Of a DNA stretch of 64,000 bases, positions 16,789-25,798 are shown piece by piece. The notes under the pieces are model-generated. The model saw only the letters and a program-made list of their open reading frames with translations, had not been told where the DNA came from and did no database searches. Each line of letters starts with the position of its first letter. The stretch's first letter is position 1. This DNA is from Bradyrhizobium manausense (GTDB lineage: Bacteria > Pseudomonadota > Alphaproteobacteria > Rhizobiales > Xanthobacteraceae), in the NCBI RefSeq assembly GCF_001440035.1, contig NZ_LJYG01000112.1, positions 255,791 to 319,790 on the forward strand. The letters run 5' to 3'. The position numbers and the translations under genes were made by a program.

Positions 16789-17886
16789 ATGGGTCGAAAG
16801 CGCACCAAGTCTGGCAAGATTCGGTTAGCGGAAGTCGCCGAGCTGGCCGGCGTCAGCCCGATCACGGCGTCGCGCTTCTTCCGCAATCCCGAGGCGTTGT
16901 CGGTCGCCAAGCGAACGCGGGTCGAAAGCGCGGCCCGGGAGCTCGGCTATGTGCCCAACCTTGCTGCACGTGCGCTGGCCTCGCAGCGCACCGAAGTGAT
17001 CGGGGTCTTGATTCCGTCGCTGACCAACAACGTGTTTTCCGATGTGCTGCGCGGCATCTATGACGCGTCCGAAGGCAGCCGTTACTCGATCCAGCTGTCC
17101 AACACGCGCTACTCCATTCTCCAGGAGGAGAAGCTGCTGCGGCTGTTTCTGGCACAGAAGCCCGCAGGACTGATCGTCACCGGCATCGACCAGACCACCG
17201 AGTCCCGCGCGATGCTTGAGGCGGCCGACTGCCCGATCGTGCAGATCATGGAAATCGGGCCCAATCCGGTCGACATGATGATCGGCTTCTCTCATTATGA
17301 TGCGGCGCGCGCGGCAATTGCCCATTTGTTCGCGCAAGGCCACCGCAGGATCGGCTTCGTCGGCGCCCGCATGGATCCCCGGGTGCAGCGCCGGCTCGAC
17401 GGCTACGCCGCAGCCATGAAAGAGGCCGGCCTGTTCGACCAAAGACTGACCGTGACGACGGCAACGCCGACCTCGGTGACGCTTGGCGGCGCGCTGTTCG
17501 CCGATCTAATCGCGCGCGAGCCCGCCATCGACGCGGTGTTCTGCGCCAATGACGACCTCGCGCTCGGCGTTCTCTTCGAATGCCGCCGGCGCGAGATCCC
17601 GGTCCCCGATCAGATCGCGATCGTCGGCTTCAACGACCTCGAATTCATGGCCTCCTCGGTGCCGACGCTGACGAGCGTGCGGACCAATCGTTACGAGATG
17701 GGCAGCACGGCTGCCGCGATGCTGATCGAGGCGATCGAGGGAAAGCGCCCTGAAAAGCCCGTGCTCGATCTCGGCTTCACGGTGATCGAACGACAGAGTT
17801 CGCAAGCACAGCGGCCGACGGCGAGCCCCCGCGCGGGCGAATGGGTGGCCGCCGTACAAAATGATAGCGTTACCAACGACCCGTGA
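16789..17886 (+). CDS. LacI-family transcriptional regulator of the sugar-acid genes
   Basis: 365 residues from the ATG at 16789 (MGRKRTKSGK); the in-frame extension to 16729 would run through the operator and is unlikely. The N-terminal HTH is VAELAGVSPITASRFFRNPEALS, followed by the hinge LGYVPNLAARALAS. The periplasmic-binding-like effector domain carries GHRRIGFVGAR and CANDDLALGVLFEC. GntR-like LacI proteins bind DNA as dimers without ligand and release when the sugar acid binds. Two matches to the family operator pattern flank it (16733, 17862). The second overlaps its own last codons, so the gene's 3' end also carries control information for the dehydratase gene downstream. Confidence 0.92.
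   Translation: MGRKRTKSGKIRLAEVAELAGVSPITASRFFRNPEALSVAKRTRVESAARELGYVPNLAARALASQRTEVIGVLIPSLTNNVFSDVLRGIYDASEGSRYSIQLSNTRYSILQEEKLLRLFLAQKPAGLIVTGIDQTTESRAMLEAADCPIVQIMEIGPNPVDMMIGFSHYDAARAAIAHLFAQGHRRIGFVGARMDPRVQRRLDGYAAAMKEAGLFDQRLTVTTATPTSVTLGGALFADLIAREPAIDAVFCANDDLALGVLFECRRREIPVPDQIAIVGFNDLEFMASSVPTLTSVRTNRYEMGSTAAAMLIEAIEGKRPEKPVLDLGFTVIERQSSQAQRPTASPRAGEWVAAVQNDSVTNDP
17862..17875. promoter_or_regulatory. LacI-family operator 2 (inside the 3' end of lacI)
   Basis: TGATAGCGTTACCA fits TGnnAnCGnTnnCA at all fixed bases, and its reverse complement TGGTAACGCTATCA matches operator 1 at 12 of 14 bases. It lies 139 bases before the dehydratase start, within the last codons of the regulator gene. 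A weak -10-like TAGTAT lies at 17888-17893. Confidence 0.6.
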
Positions 17887-18013
17887 GTAGTATCCCAACC
17901 ATGAGGAAATGTTCGCCAGCAGGCGGGCCGTCTGACCATGCTCGCGCTGCCGGGCAGCGCACCGATCGACATCCCGAACGTCGGACCGTGCGTTTGCATT
18001 GAAGGAGAAACCC

Positions 18014-19843
18014 ATGACAAAAAACCCAACCAATGGGCACGCGCCCGCCGGCAACGGCACCCGCCGCCATCTTCGCTCGCAGGACTGGTTCAACAATCCG
18101 CATAATCCGGGCATGACCGCGCTCTATATGGAGCGCTACCTGAATTTCGGCCTCACCCGCGCCGAGCTGCAATCCGGCAAGCCGATCATCGGTATCGCCC
18201 AGACCGGCAACGACCTGTCGCCCTGCAACCGCCACCATATCGAGCTGGCCCACCGCGTCCGCGAGGGCATCCGCGAGGCCGGCGGCATTGCGATGGAATT
18301 CCCGACCCACCCGATCCAGGAGACCGGCAAGCGCCCGACCGCGGCGCTGGACCGCAACCTCGCTTATCTCGGCCTGGTCGAGGTGCTCTACGGCTACCCG
18401 CTCGACGGCGTGGTGCTGACCACCGGCTGCGACAAGACCACGCCGGCCTGCATGATGGCGGCGGCGACCGTCAACCTGCCCGCGATCGTGCTGTCGGGCG
18501 GGCCCATGCTGAACGGCTGGCACAATGGCGAGCGCACCGGCTCCGGCACCATCGTCTGGAAGTCGCGCGAGCGGCTCGCCGCCGGCGAGATCGACTATGA
18601 AGAGTTCATGGAGATCGTGGCGTCCTCGGCGCCGTCGGTCGGCCATTGCAACACCATGGGCACGGCCTCGACCATGAACGGCCTTGCCGAAGCGCTCGGC
18701 TTCTCGCTGCCGGGCTGCGCGGCCATCCCCGCTCCCTATCGCGAGCGCGGCCAGATCGCCTATGAGACGGGAAAACGTATTGTCGAGATGGTCTGGGAAG
18801 ACCTCAAGCCGTCGGACATCCTGACCCGCAAGGCGTTCGAGAACTGCATCGTCATCAATTCGGCGATCGGCGGCTCGACCAACGCGCCGATCCACATCAA
18901 CGCGTTGGCACGACACATCGGCGTCGAGCTGTCGATCGACGACTGGCAGAAAATCGGCCACGACGTGCCGCTGCTGGTCAACATGCAGCCGGCCGGATTC
19001 TATCTTGGCGAGGAATTCCACCGCGCCGGCGGCGTGCCCGCGGTGGTGCGCGAATTGATGAAGCACAAGCGCATCCATGAGGACGCGGTCACCGTCAACG
19101 GCCGCGGCATCGGCGATAATTGCAAGAATGCGCCGGCGCCCGACAACGACGTGATCTGGGCCTACGACAAGCCGCTGGTGAAGGACGCCGGCTTCCTGGT
19201 GCTGAGGGGCAATCTGTTCGATTCTGCGATCATGAAGACCTCGGTGATCTCCAAGGAGTTTCGCGATCGCTACTTGAGCAACCCGAAGGATCTGAACGCC
19301 TTCGAGGGCCGCGCCGTCGTGTTCGAGGGGCCGGAGGATTATCACGCGCGGATCGACGATGCCTCGCTCGACATCGACGAGCATTGCGTGCTGTTCATCC
19401 GCGGCACCGGCCCGATCGGCTACCCCGGTGGTGCCGAGGTCGTGAACATGCAGCCGCCGGCGGCGCTGATCAAACGCGGCATCCTGTCCCTGCCCTGCAT
19501 CGGCGATGGCCGTCAGTCCGGCACCTCGGGCTCGCCGTCCATCCTGAACGCCTCGCCGGAAGCCGCCGCCAACGGCGGCCTCGCGATCCTCAGGACCGGC
19601 GACAAGGTCCGCATCGACCTCAACAAGGGCAGCGCCAACATCCTCATCTCCGAGGAGGAACTGAAGAAGCGCCATGCCGAGCTGAAGGCCGCCGGCGGCT
19701 TCAAGCATCCGCCGAACCAGACGCCGTGGCAGGAGATCTATCGTAGCACTGTCGGCCAGCAATCGACCGGCGCCTGCATGGAGCTCGCCACGCGCTACCA
19801 GAACGTCGCCTCGGCGTTTGGCGTGCCGCGGGATAATCACTGA
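18014..19843 (+). CDS. IlvD/Edd-family aldonate dehydratase (arabonate/fuconate/galactonate type)
   Basis: 609 residues from the ATG at 18014, preceded by AAGGAG 7 bases upstream. Fe-S cluster Cys residues lie in the CNRHH, TTGCDKTTPAC and GHCNTMGTAS segments; the NSAIGGSTNAPIHINALAR and CIGDGRQSGTSGSPSILNASPEAA segments are typical of the sugar-acid dehydratase branch rather than of biosynthetic IlvD. The reaction would be water loss from an aldonate to give 2-keto-3-deoxy acid. Two SDR genes follow. The exact aldonate (L-arabonate, D-xylonate, L-fuconate, D-galactonate) cannot be fixed from sequence; the next gene favours a fuconate-like substrate. Confidence 0.9.
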   Translation: MTKNPTNGHAPAGNGTRRHLRSQDWFNNPHNPGMTALYMERYLNFGLTRAELQSGKPIIGIAQTGNDLSPCNRHHIELAHRVREGIREAGGIAMEFPTHPIQETGKRPTAALDRNLAYLGLVEVLYGYPLDGVVLTTGCDKTTPACMMAAATVNLPAIVLSGGPMLNGWHNGERTGSGTIVWKSRERLAAGEIDYEEFMEIVASSAPSVGHCNTMGTASTMNGLAEALGFSLPGCAAIPAPYRERGQIAYETGKRIVEMVWEDLKPSDILTRKAFENCIVINSAIGGSTNAPIHINALARHIGVELSIDDWQKIGHDVPLLVNMQPAGFYLGEEFHRAGGVPAVVRELMKHKRIHEDAVTVNGRGIGDNCKNAPAPDNDVIWAYDKPLVKDAGFLVLRGNLFDSAIMKTSVISKEFRDRYLSNPKDLNAFEGRAVVFEGPEDYHARIDDASLDIDEHCVLFIRGTGPIGYPGGAEVVNMQPPAALIKRGILSLPCIGDGRQSGTSGSPSILNASPEAAANGGLAILRTGDKVRIDLNKGSANILISEEELKKRHAELKAAGGFKHPPNQTPWQEIYRSTVGQQSTGACMELATRYQNVASAFGVPRDNH

Positions 19844-19847
19844 CGTT

Positions 19848-19949
19848 GTCATTCCGGGGCGCGCGCAGCGCGAGCCCGGAATCCATCAATCCACAAACTT
19901 TGCCGCACAATGGATTCCGGGCTCGCGCCAAGAGGCGCCCCGGAATGAC
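19848..19949. repeat. Intergenic palindromic repeat, copy C
   Basis: From GTCATTCCGGGGCGCGCG to GGCGCCCCGGAATGAC, with inner arms CCGGAATCCAT and ATGGATTCCGG around an A/T-richer centre. It lies between the dehydratase gene and the first SDR gene, in the direction of transcription, and may stabilise the upstream message or weaken expression of the downstream one. Confidence 0.85.
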
Positions 19950-19969
19950 CAACTCAAAGGGAGAACACC

Positions 19970-20701
19970 ATGGCCAACCGCCTCAAGGGCAAGCGCGCCG
20001 TCGTCACGGCTGCAGCCGCAGGCATCGGGCGCGCATGCGCGCTCGCATTCGCGCGTGAGGGCGCAACCGTCATCGCCACCGACATCAACGAGGCGGGCAT
20101 CGCAGGCCTGACCAGGGAGGGCGTCGCCGAAGTGGCGAAACTCGACGTCCGCAACACGGCCGACGTCAACGCTTTTGCAAAACGTGTCGGCAAGATCGAC
20201 ATCCTGCTCAACGCGGCCGGCTTCGTGCACCACGGGACCATCCTGGATTGCTCGGAAGAGGATTTCGATTTCTCGTTCGACCTCAACGTCAAGTCGATGC
20301 ACCGGACCATCAAGGCCTTCCTGCCTGACATGATCGCCGGCGGCGGCGGCAGCATCGTCAACATCTCGTCCTGCGCGGCGCTGCGGCCGCCGGCGAACCG
20401 CTACGTTTACAGCTCATCCAAGGCCGCGGTGTCGCTGCTGTCGCGCGCGGTCGCGCTGGACTTCATCACCAAGGGCATCCGTTGCAACGCGATCTGCCCC
20501 GGCACCGTCGAGACCCCCTCGATGCTCGACCGCGCCGCCGCGCAAGGGCCGCAGGGCAAGGAGATGTTCATCTCGCGCCAGAAGATGGGCCGGCTCGGCA
20601 CTGCCGAGGAGATCGCATCCATGGCGGTCTATCTCGGCAGCGACGAGAGCGCCTTCACCACCGGTGTCGACCTCGTGGTTGACGGCGGCTACATGCTCTG
20701 A
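19970..20701 (+). CDS. SDR dehydrogenase resembling 2-keto-3-deoxy-L-fuconate dehydrogenase
   Basis: 243 residues, a classical SDR. Has the TAAAAGIGRACAL cofactor motif (residues 13-25), LNAAGFVHHGTIL, the active-site Ser in NISSCAA and YSSSKAA (Y-x3-K), then CPGTVETPSMLDR and FTTGVDLVVDGGYML. The GFVHHGTILDCSEEDFDFSFDLNVKSM stretch closely follows that of the 2-keto-3-deoxy-L-fuconate 4-dehydrogenase and BDH2 branch. It would oxidise the dehydratase product at C4. Strong AAAGGGAG lies 6 bases upstream. The dehydratase-dehydrogenase order fits a non-phosphorylative pathway, while the kinase and aldolase of the other operon fit a phosphorylative one. The substrate is inference. Confidence 0.85.
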   Translation: MANRLKGKRAVVTAAAAGIGRACALAFAREGATVIATDINEAGIAGLTREGVAEVAKLDVRNTADVNAFAKRVGKIDILLNAAGFVHHGTILDCSEEDFDFSFDLNVKSMHRTIKAFLPDMIAGGGGSIVNISSCAALRPPANRYVYSSSKAAVSLLSRAVALDFITKGIRCNAICPGTVETPSMLDRAAAQGPQGKEMFISRQKMGRLGTAEEIASMAVYLGSDESAFTTGVDLVVDGGYML

Positions 20702-20721
20702 CGCCCACCGGATCACATCTG

Positions 20722-21468
20722 ATGAACAAGATTGATCTCAACGACCGTGTCGCCGTCGTCACTGGCGGCGCGCAGGGCTTTGGCCGCGCCATCACCGAGC
20801 GCTTCGTCGCTTCCGGCGCCAGGGTCGCAATCTGGGACTTTGATTCAGACTTGGCGGAGAAGACCGCCGCGGAGATCGGCGACAACGTCCGCGTCTTCAA
20901 GGTCGACGTCACCGACACCGCAGGCGTCGAGCAGGCCCGCGATGGGACGCTCGCCGCCTTCGGCAGGATCGACATCCTCGTCAACAATGCCGGCATCGCC
21001 GGCATCAACAAGCCGGTCTGGGAGACCGATCTGGAGGAATGGCGGAAAGTCCTGCGCATCAACCTCGACGGCCCCTTCATCGTCTGCAAGGCCATCGTGC
21101 CCGTGATGCTCAAGCAGAAATACGGGCGGATCGTGAACATCGCCTCGATCGCCGGCAAGGAAGGCAATCCCAACGCCTCGCACTATTCGGCCTCCAAGGC
21201 TGGCCTGATCGCGCTGACGAAATCGCTCGGCAAGGAGCTCGCCGCGCATGATATTCTCGTGAATGCGGTGACGCCGGCGGCGGCCAAGACCGCGATCTTC
21301 GACCAGATGACGCAGCAGCATATCGATTTCATGCTGTCTAAAATCCCGAAAGCGCGCTTCGTGCTGGTGGAAGAACTGGCGGCGATGGTCGCGTGGCTCG
21401 CATCCGAAGACTGCGCGTTCTCGACCGGCGCGGTGTTCGATATCTCGGGTGGACGGGCAACCTATTGA
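20722..21468 (+). CDS. SDR oxidoreductase, probable sugar dehydrogenase
   Basis: 248 residues. The cofactor motif is GGAQGFGRAI, then VNNAGIAG, catalytic NIASIAG and YSASKAGL (Y-x3-K), and a C-terminal CAFSTGAVFDISGGRATY. It belongs to the FabG-like branch of classical SDRs that includes aldose 1-dehydrogenases. In this cluster an aldose-to-lactone oxidation (the first step toward an aldonate) is the simplest guess. It starts 20 bases after the previous SDR gene and ends 7 bases before the GFA gene, so it is in the same operon. Confidence 0.85.
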   Translation: MNKIDLNDRVAVVTGGAQGFGRAITERFVASGARVAIWDFDSDLAEKTAAEIGDNVRVFKVDVTDTAGVEQARDGTLAAFGRIDILVNNAGIAGINKPVWETDLEEWRKVLRINLDGPFIVCKAIVPVMLKQKYGRIVNIASIAGKEGNPNASHYSASKAGLIALTKSLGKELAAHDILVNAVTPAAAKTAIFDQMTQQHIDFMLSKIPKARFVLVEELAAMVAWLASEDCAFSTGAVFDISGGRATY

Positions 21469-21475
21469 GGACACC

Positions 21476-21868
21476 ATGATCCGGGAAGGTGGATGCCTGT
21501 GCGGCGCAGTACGGTTCAAGGCGGAGGGCGAACCGCTGAACGTGCGCATCTGTCACTGCCGCATGTGCCAGAAGGCGATGGGCTCGCCCTATTTCGCCCG
21601 CGCCCAGTTCGACCAGAAGGCGCTGACAGTCGAGGGTGAGACCGGCCGCTACAAGTCGTCCGAGGCGATCGACCGCGTGTTCTGCAAGACCTGCGGCACG
21701 CGGCTGTTCTCCTGGCGGCGCAACGGCACACTGGCCGGCGTCGCGCTTGCGACCTTCGACGACCGCAACGCCTTCGCGCCGACCGAGCACATCTGGGTCT
21801 CGGAAAAGCTCGCCTGGGTGAAACTCGACGACGGCCTGACGCAGTATGAGACGACGATCCCGGCCTGA
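21476..21868 (+). CDS. GFA/CENP-V-family zinc protein
   Basis: 130 residues from the ATG at 21476, with GAGG 5 bases upstream. The Zn-binding Cys pattern of the GFA (glutathione-dependent formaldehyde-activating-like) family is complete: GCLCGAVRF, CHCRMCQKAMGS and FCKTCGTRLFSWRR. Members bind zinc in a beta-rich fold. Few have proven activity and the family name overstates their link to formaldehyde. It is the last gene of the dehydratase operon; a role in the sugar pathway is possible but not shown. Confidence 0.88.
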   Translation: MIREGGCLCGAVRFKAEGEPLNVRICHCRMCQKAMGSPYFARAQFDQKALTVEGETGRYKSSEAIDRVFCKTCGTRLFSWRRNGTLAGVALATFDDRNAFAPTEHIWVSEKLAWVKLDDGLTQYETTIPA

Positions 21869-21870
21869 GG

Positions 21871-22782
21871 TCAGGGCTGCCTTGAAACGGTGATGCTTGC
21901 CGCCTGCACGCGCTTTCCCGTTGTCGTGGCTAACCAAATCCCTGCGAACACCGCGACAATGCCGGCCGCGAGATTCCAGCGCAGCGGCTCATGCAGCAGC
22001 CATGCGCCGACCAGCGATGCCGTGATCGGATTGACCGTGACCGAAATCGCCACGCGCGTCGGCGTGGTCCGCTCCAGCGCGAAGGCCCAGAGATAGAAGG
22101 TCAGCGCCGCGCCGAAGGCCCCGAGATAAAGCGCAGCCAGCCATTGGGGCGTGCCGAAATCTGCAACCGGCGCGAAGCTGCCTCGAAAACTTGAAAGCAG
22201 GATGAGGCAGAGACCGCCCGCGGCCATGCTCATGGTCGTAAACCCGATCGGGCTGGAGCGCCGGATCAGCGGCTTCGACCAGATACCATACAGCGCCATG
22301 CACAGCGCAGCCGCCATCATCAGAAGATCACCGCGCCAGGCCCCTGACGGCGCCGAGCTCAAGTCAGAGAGAAGCGCGACGGCAACGCCTGATGTTGCCA
22401 CCACGACACCAATTGACTTGCGCCAGGTCAGGGCTTCGCTGCCGAGCGCGGCGCCAATCACTAGCGACAACAGTGGCAACGTCGATAGCGCGAGCGCGCC
22501 GCGCGCGGCCGTCGTGAAGATCAGCGATGCATTGAACAGGATTGGAAACAGCGCGAAAAACAATATGCCGAGGCCGACGGTAGCCGCCCAGTCATCGCGC
22601 TCCGGCCAGCGGTCGCCGCGCAGCAGGGTCAGCGGCAGTAGCAGCAGAAAGCCAATGCCAAACCGGAATGAGCCAATCGCCAGCGGATCGATGCTGCCGA
22701 CGAGATAGCGCGTCGCGCCAATCGAGGTGCCGCCCAGCGCGCTCGACAGCACCGCGGCCAGAACGCCGAAAATCTCGCTCAC
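21871..22782 (-). CDS. EamA-type DMT-superfamily transporter
   Basis: 303 residues with ten predicted helices in two repeats (LGGTSIGATRYLVGSIDPLAIGSFRFGIGF starting the first, MMAAALCMALYGIWSKPLIRR the second). Members export amino acids or other metabolites or import nucleotide sugars. It diverges from a LysR regulator gene (92-base gap), the classic arrangement of a regulator with its target. Its 3' end faces the GFA gene with only 2 bases between them. Confidence 0.88.
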   Translation of the reverse strand: MSEIFGVLAAVLSSALGGTSIGATRYLVGSIDPLAIGSFRFGIGFLLLLPLTLLRGDRWPERDDWAATVGLGILFFALFPILFNASLIFTTAARGALALSTLPLLSLVIGAALGSEALTWRKSIGVVVATSGVAVALLSDLSSAPSGAWRGDLLMMAAALCMALYGIWSKPLIRRSSPIGFTTMSMAAGGLCLILLSSFRGSFAPVADFGTPQWLAALYLGAFGAALTFYLWAFALERTTPTRVAISVTVNPITASLVGAWLLHEPLRWNLAAGIVAVFAGIWLATTTGKRVQAASITVSRQP

Positions 22783-22874
22783 GATTGCTCCCTGACGAAC
22801 GCGCTGACGAACAGCATACGGGCCGTGCCAAAACTGAGAATGGAATTTCCGTCATACTGGGATAACGTTCCGTC

Positions 22875-23741
22875 ATGACCGCGCCCGACCTCGATCCCGA
22901 TCTGCTGAGGGCTTTTCTCGCCGTCGCCGAGCATCGCTCGTTCACGCGCGCGGCCGATCGGCTCAACCGCACACAGTCGGCGGTGAGCGTGCAGGTCCGG
23001 CGCCTCGAGCAGCGGCTCGGCACAAAGTTGTTTCAGCGCAATCGGGACGGCATCGTGCAGACCGCCGCGGGCAAAGAGCTGCGCGCCTATGCCCAGCGTA
23101 TCCTTGCCCTTCATGCGGAAGCGGTCGACGCCTTGCGCGCGCGCAAGCCCGAGGCGGTCATTCGCCTCGGCGTGATGGACGATTATGGCACGATCGTCGT
23201 TCCGCCGCTGCTGGCGAGCTTTGCCAAGAATCATCCGACCGTCAGGGTCGAGGTCGAGACCGGGCTGACCGCCACCATGCCGGCCCGCCTCGGCGAGGGC
23301 TATGACCTCGTCATCGCCATGCATCCGGAAGGGCGTGGCGAGGGCGAGCTGTTGCGGCGCGAGCAGGCCGTCTGGGCAGCCGCCGCCGCTTGTCGCGCCA
23401 TGGCGGAAGACACCCTGCCCGTCGCGCTCTACCCGCCGGGCTGCCTGTTCCGCCAATGGGCCGCGGAAGCACTTGATCACGCCGGCCGGCCCTGGCGGCT
23501 CGCCTTTGTCAGCCGGACGACGGCGGCGGTGGAATCGATCGCAGCGGAAGGCCTTGCGGTGACCGTGGTGAAGGCCGGCACCCTGCCGCGCCGCCTTCGA
23601 CCTCTCGGCTTACGCGACGGCCTGCCGCCGCTGCCGGTGGCGGACATCCGCCTCCATTGCGCGCGCGGCCTATCGCGCCCGGCGGCACTGCTCGCCGATC
23701 ATCTGCAACGTGGCATTTCGGAACGGGCCACCCTATGTTGA
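22875..23741 (+). CDS. LysR-family transcriptional regulator
   Basis: 288 residues. N-terminal HTH with the LysR signature LLRAFLAVAEHRSFTRAADRLNRTQSAVSVQVRRLEQRLGTKLFQRN in pattern, then a linker helix and the periplasmic-binding-like co-inducer domain (VIRLGVMDDYGTIVVPPLLASF). It probably activates the divergent EamA transporter. In the 92-base gap, CTGACGAAC occurs twice as a direct repeat (22792-22800 and 22804-22812), a possible contact site. Confidence 0.92.
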   Translation: MTAPDLDPDLLRAFLAVAEHRSFTRAADRLNRTQSAVSVQVRRLEQRLGTKLFQRNRDGIVQTAAGKELRAYAQRILALHAEAVDALRARKPEAVIRLGVMDDYGTIVVPPLLASFAKNHPTVRVEVETGLTATMPARLGEGYDLVIAMHPEGRGEGELLRREQAVWAAAAACRAMAEDTLPVALYPPGCLFRQWAAEALDHAGRPWRLAFVSRTTAAVESIAAEGLAVTVVKAGTLPRRLRPLGLRDGLPPLPVADIRLHCARGLSRPAALLADHLQRGISERATLC

Positions 23742-23809
23742 GCTGAAGCATTGCTGCACCGCCTGACGGTCGTCTGCAAGGCGACAGGCACAAACAGGCT
23801 GGATGCGAC

Positions 23810-24490
23810 GTGAACGTTTCCTTTTATGATCTCTCGGTGTGGGTGCTGCCGCTGGTGCTTGCCATCACCTTCCATGAAGCCGCGCACGGTTTTGTCGCGC
23901 ACCGGCTCGGCGACGACACAGCCTGGCAGCTTGGGCGCGTCAGCTTCAATCCTGCCAGGCACATCGATCCGTTCGGCACGCTGATATTACCGGCGATGCT
24001 GCTGTTTGCGCATTCCCCGTTCGTGTTCGGCTATGCCAAGCCCGTGCCGGTGAATTTTCGCAAGCTCAATCATCCGAAGCTGGACATGGTCTGGGTCGCT
24101 CTCGCCGGTCCCGTCACAAACATCCTGCTGGCGCTGGTCGCAGGTCTCGCCCTCCACGCTTTGCCCTTGGCGCCGGCAGGCTCCGCACAATGGATCTTTG
24201 ACAATCTCAAGAATGCGCTGCTGATCAACGCCGTGCTGGCGGTTTTCAACATGATGCCGATACCGCCGCTCGACGGCGGACGGGTCGCGGTCGGGCTGTT
24301 GCCCCGCGCGCTCGCCCTGCCGCTGTCACGACTCGAGCCGTTCGGCATGATGATCCTGATCGGGCTTCTGATTTTGCTACCGCTGGCGGGTTCCCAGCTC
24401 GGTCTAAATCTTGATGTTATTTCAGCAATACTGCGAACGTTGACCGGTTATGTGATTCAAGCTGTTCTCTTGGCCACCGGCAATGCGTAG
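23810..24490 (+). CDS. Site-2 protease-like M50 metallopeptidase
   Basis: 226 residues from a GTG start; an ATG at 23803 is out of frame. The membrane zinc protease motif HEAAH (HExxH, residues 22-26) lies in the first hydrophobic segment, and the third ligand region NMMPIPPLDGGRV (residues about 145-157) is intact. About five membrane helices. It belongs to the short group without a PDZ domain; these cleave membrane-bound anti-sigma factors or similar. The substrate is not indicated by neighbours. Confidence 0.88.
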   Translation: MNVSFYDLSVWVLPLVLAITFHEAAHGFVAHRLGDDTAWQLGRVSFNPARHIDPFGTLILPAMLLFAHSPFVFGYAKPVPVNFRKLNHPKLDMVWVALAGPVTNILLALVAGLALHALPLAPAGSAQWIFDNLKNALLINAVLAVFNMMPIPPLDGGRVAVGLLPRALALPLSRLEPFGMMILIGLLILLPLAGSQLGLNLDVISAILRTLTGYVIQAVLLATGNA

Positions 24491-24544
24491 TTGAAACAGT
24501 AACTTGATATCCCTGAAGACAAAGCCGAAGGGCTAGAGGCCAAC

Positions 24545-24985
24545 TTGGTCAAAGCTGCCGATATGCTGATCGCGCGTCGCGCGGACACCCGTGCCCGCGC
24601 CGATTTCGCCACCTGGAAGATGATGGCCAAGCTGAACGGGTTGTCGGCGCTGCCCCCTGACGCACAGGGCTTCCTGGACGGCTACAAGAAGCTGCTGGAG
24701 CGGATGAGCGAGGCTGAGGCGACAGAGGCCGCCATCGCCGAGGTCTACAAATCCTACTATCTTGAGATGGGCGGCGGTGGGAACCCGCCCGACGTCCGCA
24801 CGCGGCCGGCCGAACCGGCAAGGGACAATGTTACCGCTTTCCGGCGCCCGGCTCCCAAGCCGAAAAAGACCGGCTTCTTCGGGGCGGCGACGGTCGGAGG
24901 AACCCAGAAACGCCCGCTGCCGGTGGCGCTGATCTTCGCCTGCCTGGTCGTGGTCTATGTCGGGATCAAGTTCTACTGGCGCTGA
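24545..24985 (+). CDS. Conserved-looking protein with C-terminal membrane anchor, unknown function
   Basis: 146 residues if the TTG at 24545 is used (AGAGG lies 5 bases upstream); the next in-frame ATG at 24563 lacks a ribosome site. Residues 1-80 are helical and charged (ARADFATWKMMAKLNGLSALPPDAQGF, then SEAEATEAAIAEVYKSYYLEMGG). A Pro/Arg/Lys-rich linker follows. One hydrophobic helix near the end (VALIFACLVVVYVGIKFYW) should anchor it tail-first in the membrane. It lies between the site-2 protease gene and the convergent tonB gene. No family was recognised. Confidence 0.7.
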   Translation: MVKAADMLIARRADTRARADFATWKMMAKLNGLSALPPDAQGFLDGYKKLLERMSEAEATEAAIAEVYKSYYLEMGGGGNPPDVRTRPAEPARDNVTAFRRPAPKPKKTGFFGAATVGGTQKRPLPVALIFACLVVVYVGIKFYWR

Positions 24986-24996
24986 GCGCTATCAGC

Positions 24997-25788
24997 CTAT
25001 TTCGACGGCTTCTTGAAATTCACCGGCAGGCTGAAGGCGAATTGATCGTCGGTCAACTCGGCCGGCGGAACCGGCACCGGATCCGACCGGCGCACCATGG
25101 AAATGGCCGCATCGTCGAAGGCGGGATCCCCTGAGGACTCCGCGACATTGACGGACACGACATTGCCGCGCCGGTTCAGGACCAGGCTGAGCGTGACCGT
25201 CGTCGTCTTGATCTTGTCCTTGGGATAGCGCTTGTGAATCTCGAAATAGGCGCTGATCCGCTTGCCCCACTCGGCGGTCAGCTTGCGGATGTCCTTGCCG
25301 ATACCCTGATGGGGCGCGGCCGCCTTCTCGTCCTCGCGCGCGTCCTCGTTCAGTGCCTGCCTTGCCGATTCCTGGGCGTTCGGCATCTCCTCGACGGCCT
25401 GGGTCTCGACCTTGGCCACCTTCGTGGTGTCCTCCACCGGCTTCTTGGAGTCATTCTCGGTGACGAGGCGGTCCGGATCCTCGGCCTCCTGAGGGATTTC
25501 CTTCGGCAGATCGGTCTCCTTGAGCTCGGCCTGCTGCTGCATCTGCTGCGGCTGGTACTGCGAGGCTTCGCTGTCCGGACCGGGCGGCAGATCCGTCTCG
25601 GGAAGCTTCGGTGAGGTCATTTCGACGGCGTATTCCGCGCCGTTAACGCCGAGGCCGTCGTCACCGTCATCGGCACGTAGGTTGGCGAGCGCCAGCGCGG
25701 CCCCGCCAAGATGCAGGCCAACCGCTACGACAGCGGCCACGATCCACAACGGCCGCGAGGATTTTGCCTCGAACACAGGGTCGGTCAT
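24997..25788 (-). CDS. tonB: TonB energy transducer
   Basis: 263 residues. One N-terminal membrane helix (PLWIVAAVVAVGLHLGGAALALA), a long acidic/Gln-rich periplasmic region (residues 50-165) and a C-terminal TonB domain (RISAYFEIHKRYPKDKIKT to AFDDAAISMVRRSDPVPVPP). TonB links the ExbB-ExbD proton motor to outer-membrane receptors. It is the last gene of receptor-piuC-exbB-exbD-tonB on the minus strand, 10 bases after exbD. Confidence 0.92.
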   Translation of the reverse strand: MTDPVFEAKSSRPLWIVAAVVAVGLHLGGAALALANLRADDGDDGLGVNGAEYAVEMTSPKLPETDLPPGPDSEASQYQPQQMQQQAELKETDLPKEIPQEAEDPDRLVTENDSKKPVEDTTKVAKVETQAVEEMPNAQESARQALNEDAREDEKAAAPHQGIGKDIRKLTAEWGKRISAYFEIHKRYPKDKIKTTTVTLSLVLNRRGNVVSVNVAESSGDPAFDDAAISMVRRSDPVPVPPAELTDDQFAFSLPVNFKKPSK

Positions 25789-25798
25789 CGCACCGCCA

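Noticed and set aside
17870..19852. A 660-codon open frame opposite the dehydratase gene
   Set aside because: Long antisense frames are common in GC-rich codon-biased DNA. The plus strand encodes a complete IlvD/Edd protein with all Cys motifs and a ribosome site; the antisense product has no family pattern.
22792..22812. Direct repeat CTGACGAAC twice in the EamA/LysR gap as a defined LysR box
   Set aside because: LysR sites usually show T-N11-A dyads; this short direct repeat is suggestive but too weak to call as an operator.
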